From: Methanobrevibacter sp.
Lineage (GTDB): Archaea > Methanobacteriota > Methanobacteria > Methanobacteriales > Methanobacteriaceae
Reading direction: 5' to 3'
Length of the DNA: 5,263 nucleotides
NCBI GenBank assembly: GCA_031289975.1
Contig: JAITOM010000197.1
Coordinates: 1-5,263 of the forward strand
Part shown: one piece after another, positions 5,038 through 5,263 of the stretch
Numbering within the stretch: position 1 is the stretch's first letter
How the letters are laid out: every line of letters starts with the position of its first letter
Made by a program: the position numbers and the translations under genes
Notes under the pieces: generated by a model
The model's input: only the letters and a program-made list of their open reading frames with translations
Told to the model about the DNA's origin: nothing
Database searches by the model: none

Positions 5038-5141
5038 TAAAATTTAAGAACTTTTCATAATGACCATAATTATTGTGAATTTTATAATGTTTTTAATAAA
5101 CAACGTTTTATAAATGATTAATTACAAACATTCATGCCATT
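5038..5141. other. Spacer between copy B and the second MITE-like element
   Basis: There is no gene here. It contains the partial repeat echo at 5087-5110 and the 19-mer TAAATGATTAATTACAAAC (5111-5129), shared exactly with the tandem repeat near position 82. The final bases TGCCATT before GGCACTG form TGCC-ATT-GGCA across the element border. Confidence 0.5.
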
Positions 5142-5263
5142 GGCACTGTAAAATTAGCATGGATTTTCACAATTGAAAAATTGAAAACAGACGATAAAAG
5201 TTTAATGACATGTATAAGGGCTTAATGCTTTTATGCTAAAATCCAAATTCCAAATTGTGAATT
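5142..5263 (-). mobile_element. MITE-like element, copy 2, truncated by the window end
   Basis: This is the reverse-orientation partner of the element at 4647-4782. Its first 37 bases match the reverse complement of copy 1 with two differences. The interior shared blocks TTAATGACATGTATA, TTTATGCTAAAA and ATTGTGAATT occur in the same order. It carries a 9-bp tandem duplication (AATTGAAAA twice, near 5171-5188) that copy 1 lacks. By comparison about 22 bp are missing, so the element should end near 5285, beyond this window. No reading frame is seen. Confidence 0.75.

Overview
This window looks like a piece of an archaeal chromosome, most likely a methanogen of the Methanobacteriales, Methanobrevibacter-like. 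The evidence is very high AT content in and between genes, archaeal TATA-type promoter signals, GGAGG/GTGAT ribosome binding sites, a tRNA-Gln with the A1-U72 first pair typical of archaea, and a gene set (COG2232-like ATP-grasp protein, LarB, compact COG1223-like AAA ATPase) familiar from methanogens. The genus is inferred from general style and was not tested by a search.

Layout, left to right. Positions 1-236 are AT-rich and hold a diverged 45-bp tandem repeat and a promoter. At 237-386 (+) lies a 49-residue single-pass membrane protein. It converges on a 425-residue ATP-grasp enzyme (450-1727, -), with a small hairpin between the two stops. Only 19 bp upstream of the ATP-grasp gene, on the same strand, is tRNA-Gln(TTG) (1747-1818), so the two are probably co-transcribed. 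The tRNA promoter region carries a 20-bp tandem duplication that doubles its TATA box. After a long AT-rich gap comes larB (2387-3172, -), encoding the NaAD carboxylase/hydrolase of nickel-pincer cofactor synthesis. It is divergent from a AAA ATPase gene (3472-4593, +), whose leader contains a near-perfect hairpin touching the Shine-Dalgarno sequence.

The right end (about 4640-5263) has no genes and is built of repeats. A 136-bp MITE-like element with imperfect terminal inverted repeats (4647-4782) is followed by a solo terminal repeat of the same family (4811-4843). Next comes a second copy of the AT-rich repeat that lies directly behind larB (2211-2390 versus 4841-5037, with a 59-bp identical core). 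A second, inverted copy of the MITE-like element starts at 5142 and runs off the window. Comparing the two AT-rich repeats suggests that the copy near 4640 was split by the element, with a decayed 8-bp target duplication.

The protein genes do not form an obvious pathway: each appears to be its own transcription unit with a housekeeping or cofactor role. I see no defence system, CRISPR array or complete transposase gene. The most novel material is the layered family of non-coding repeats.
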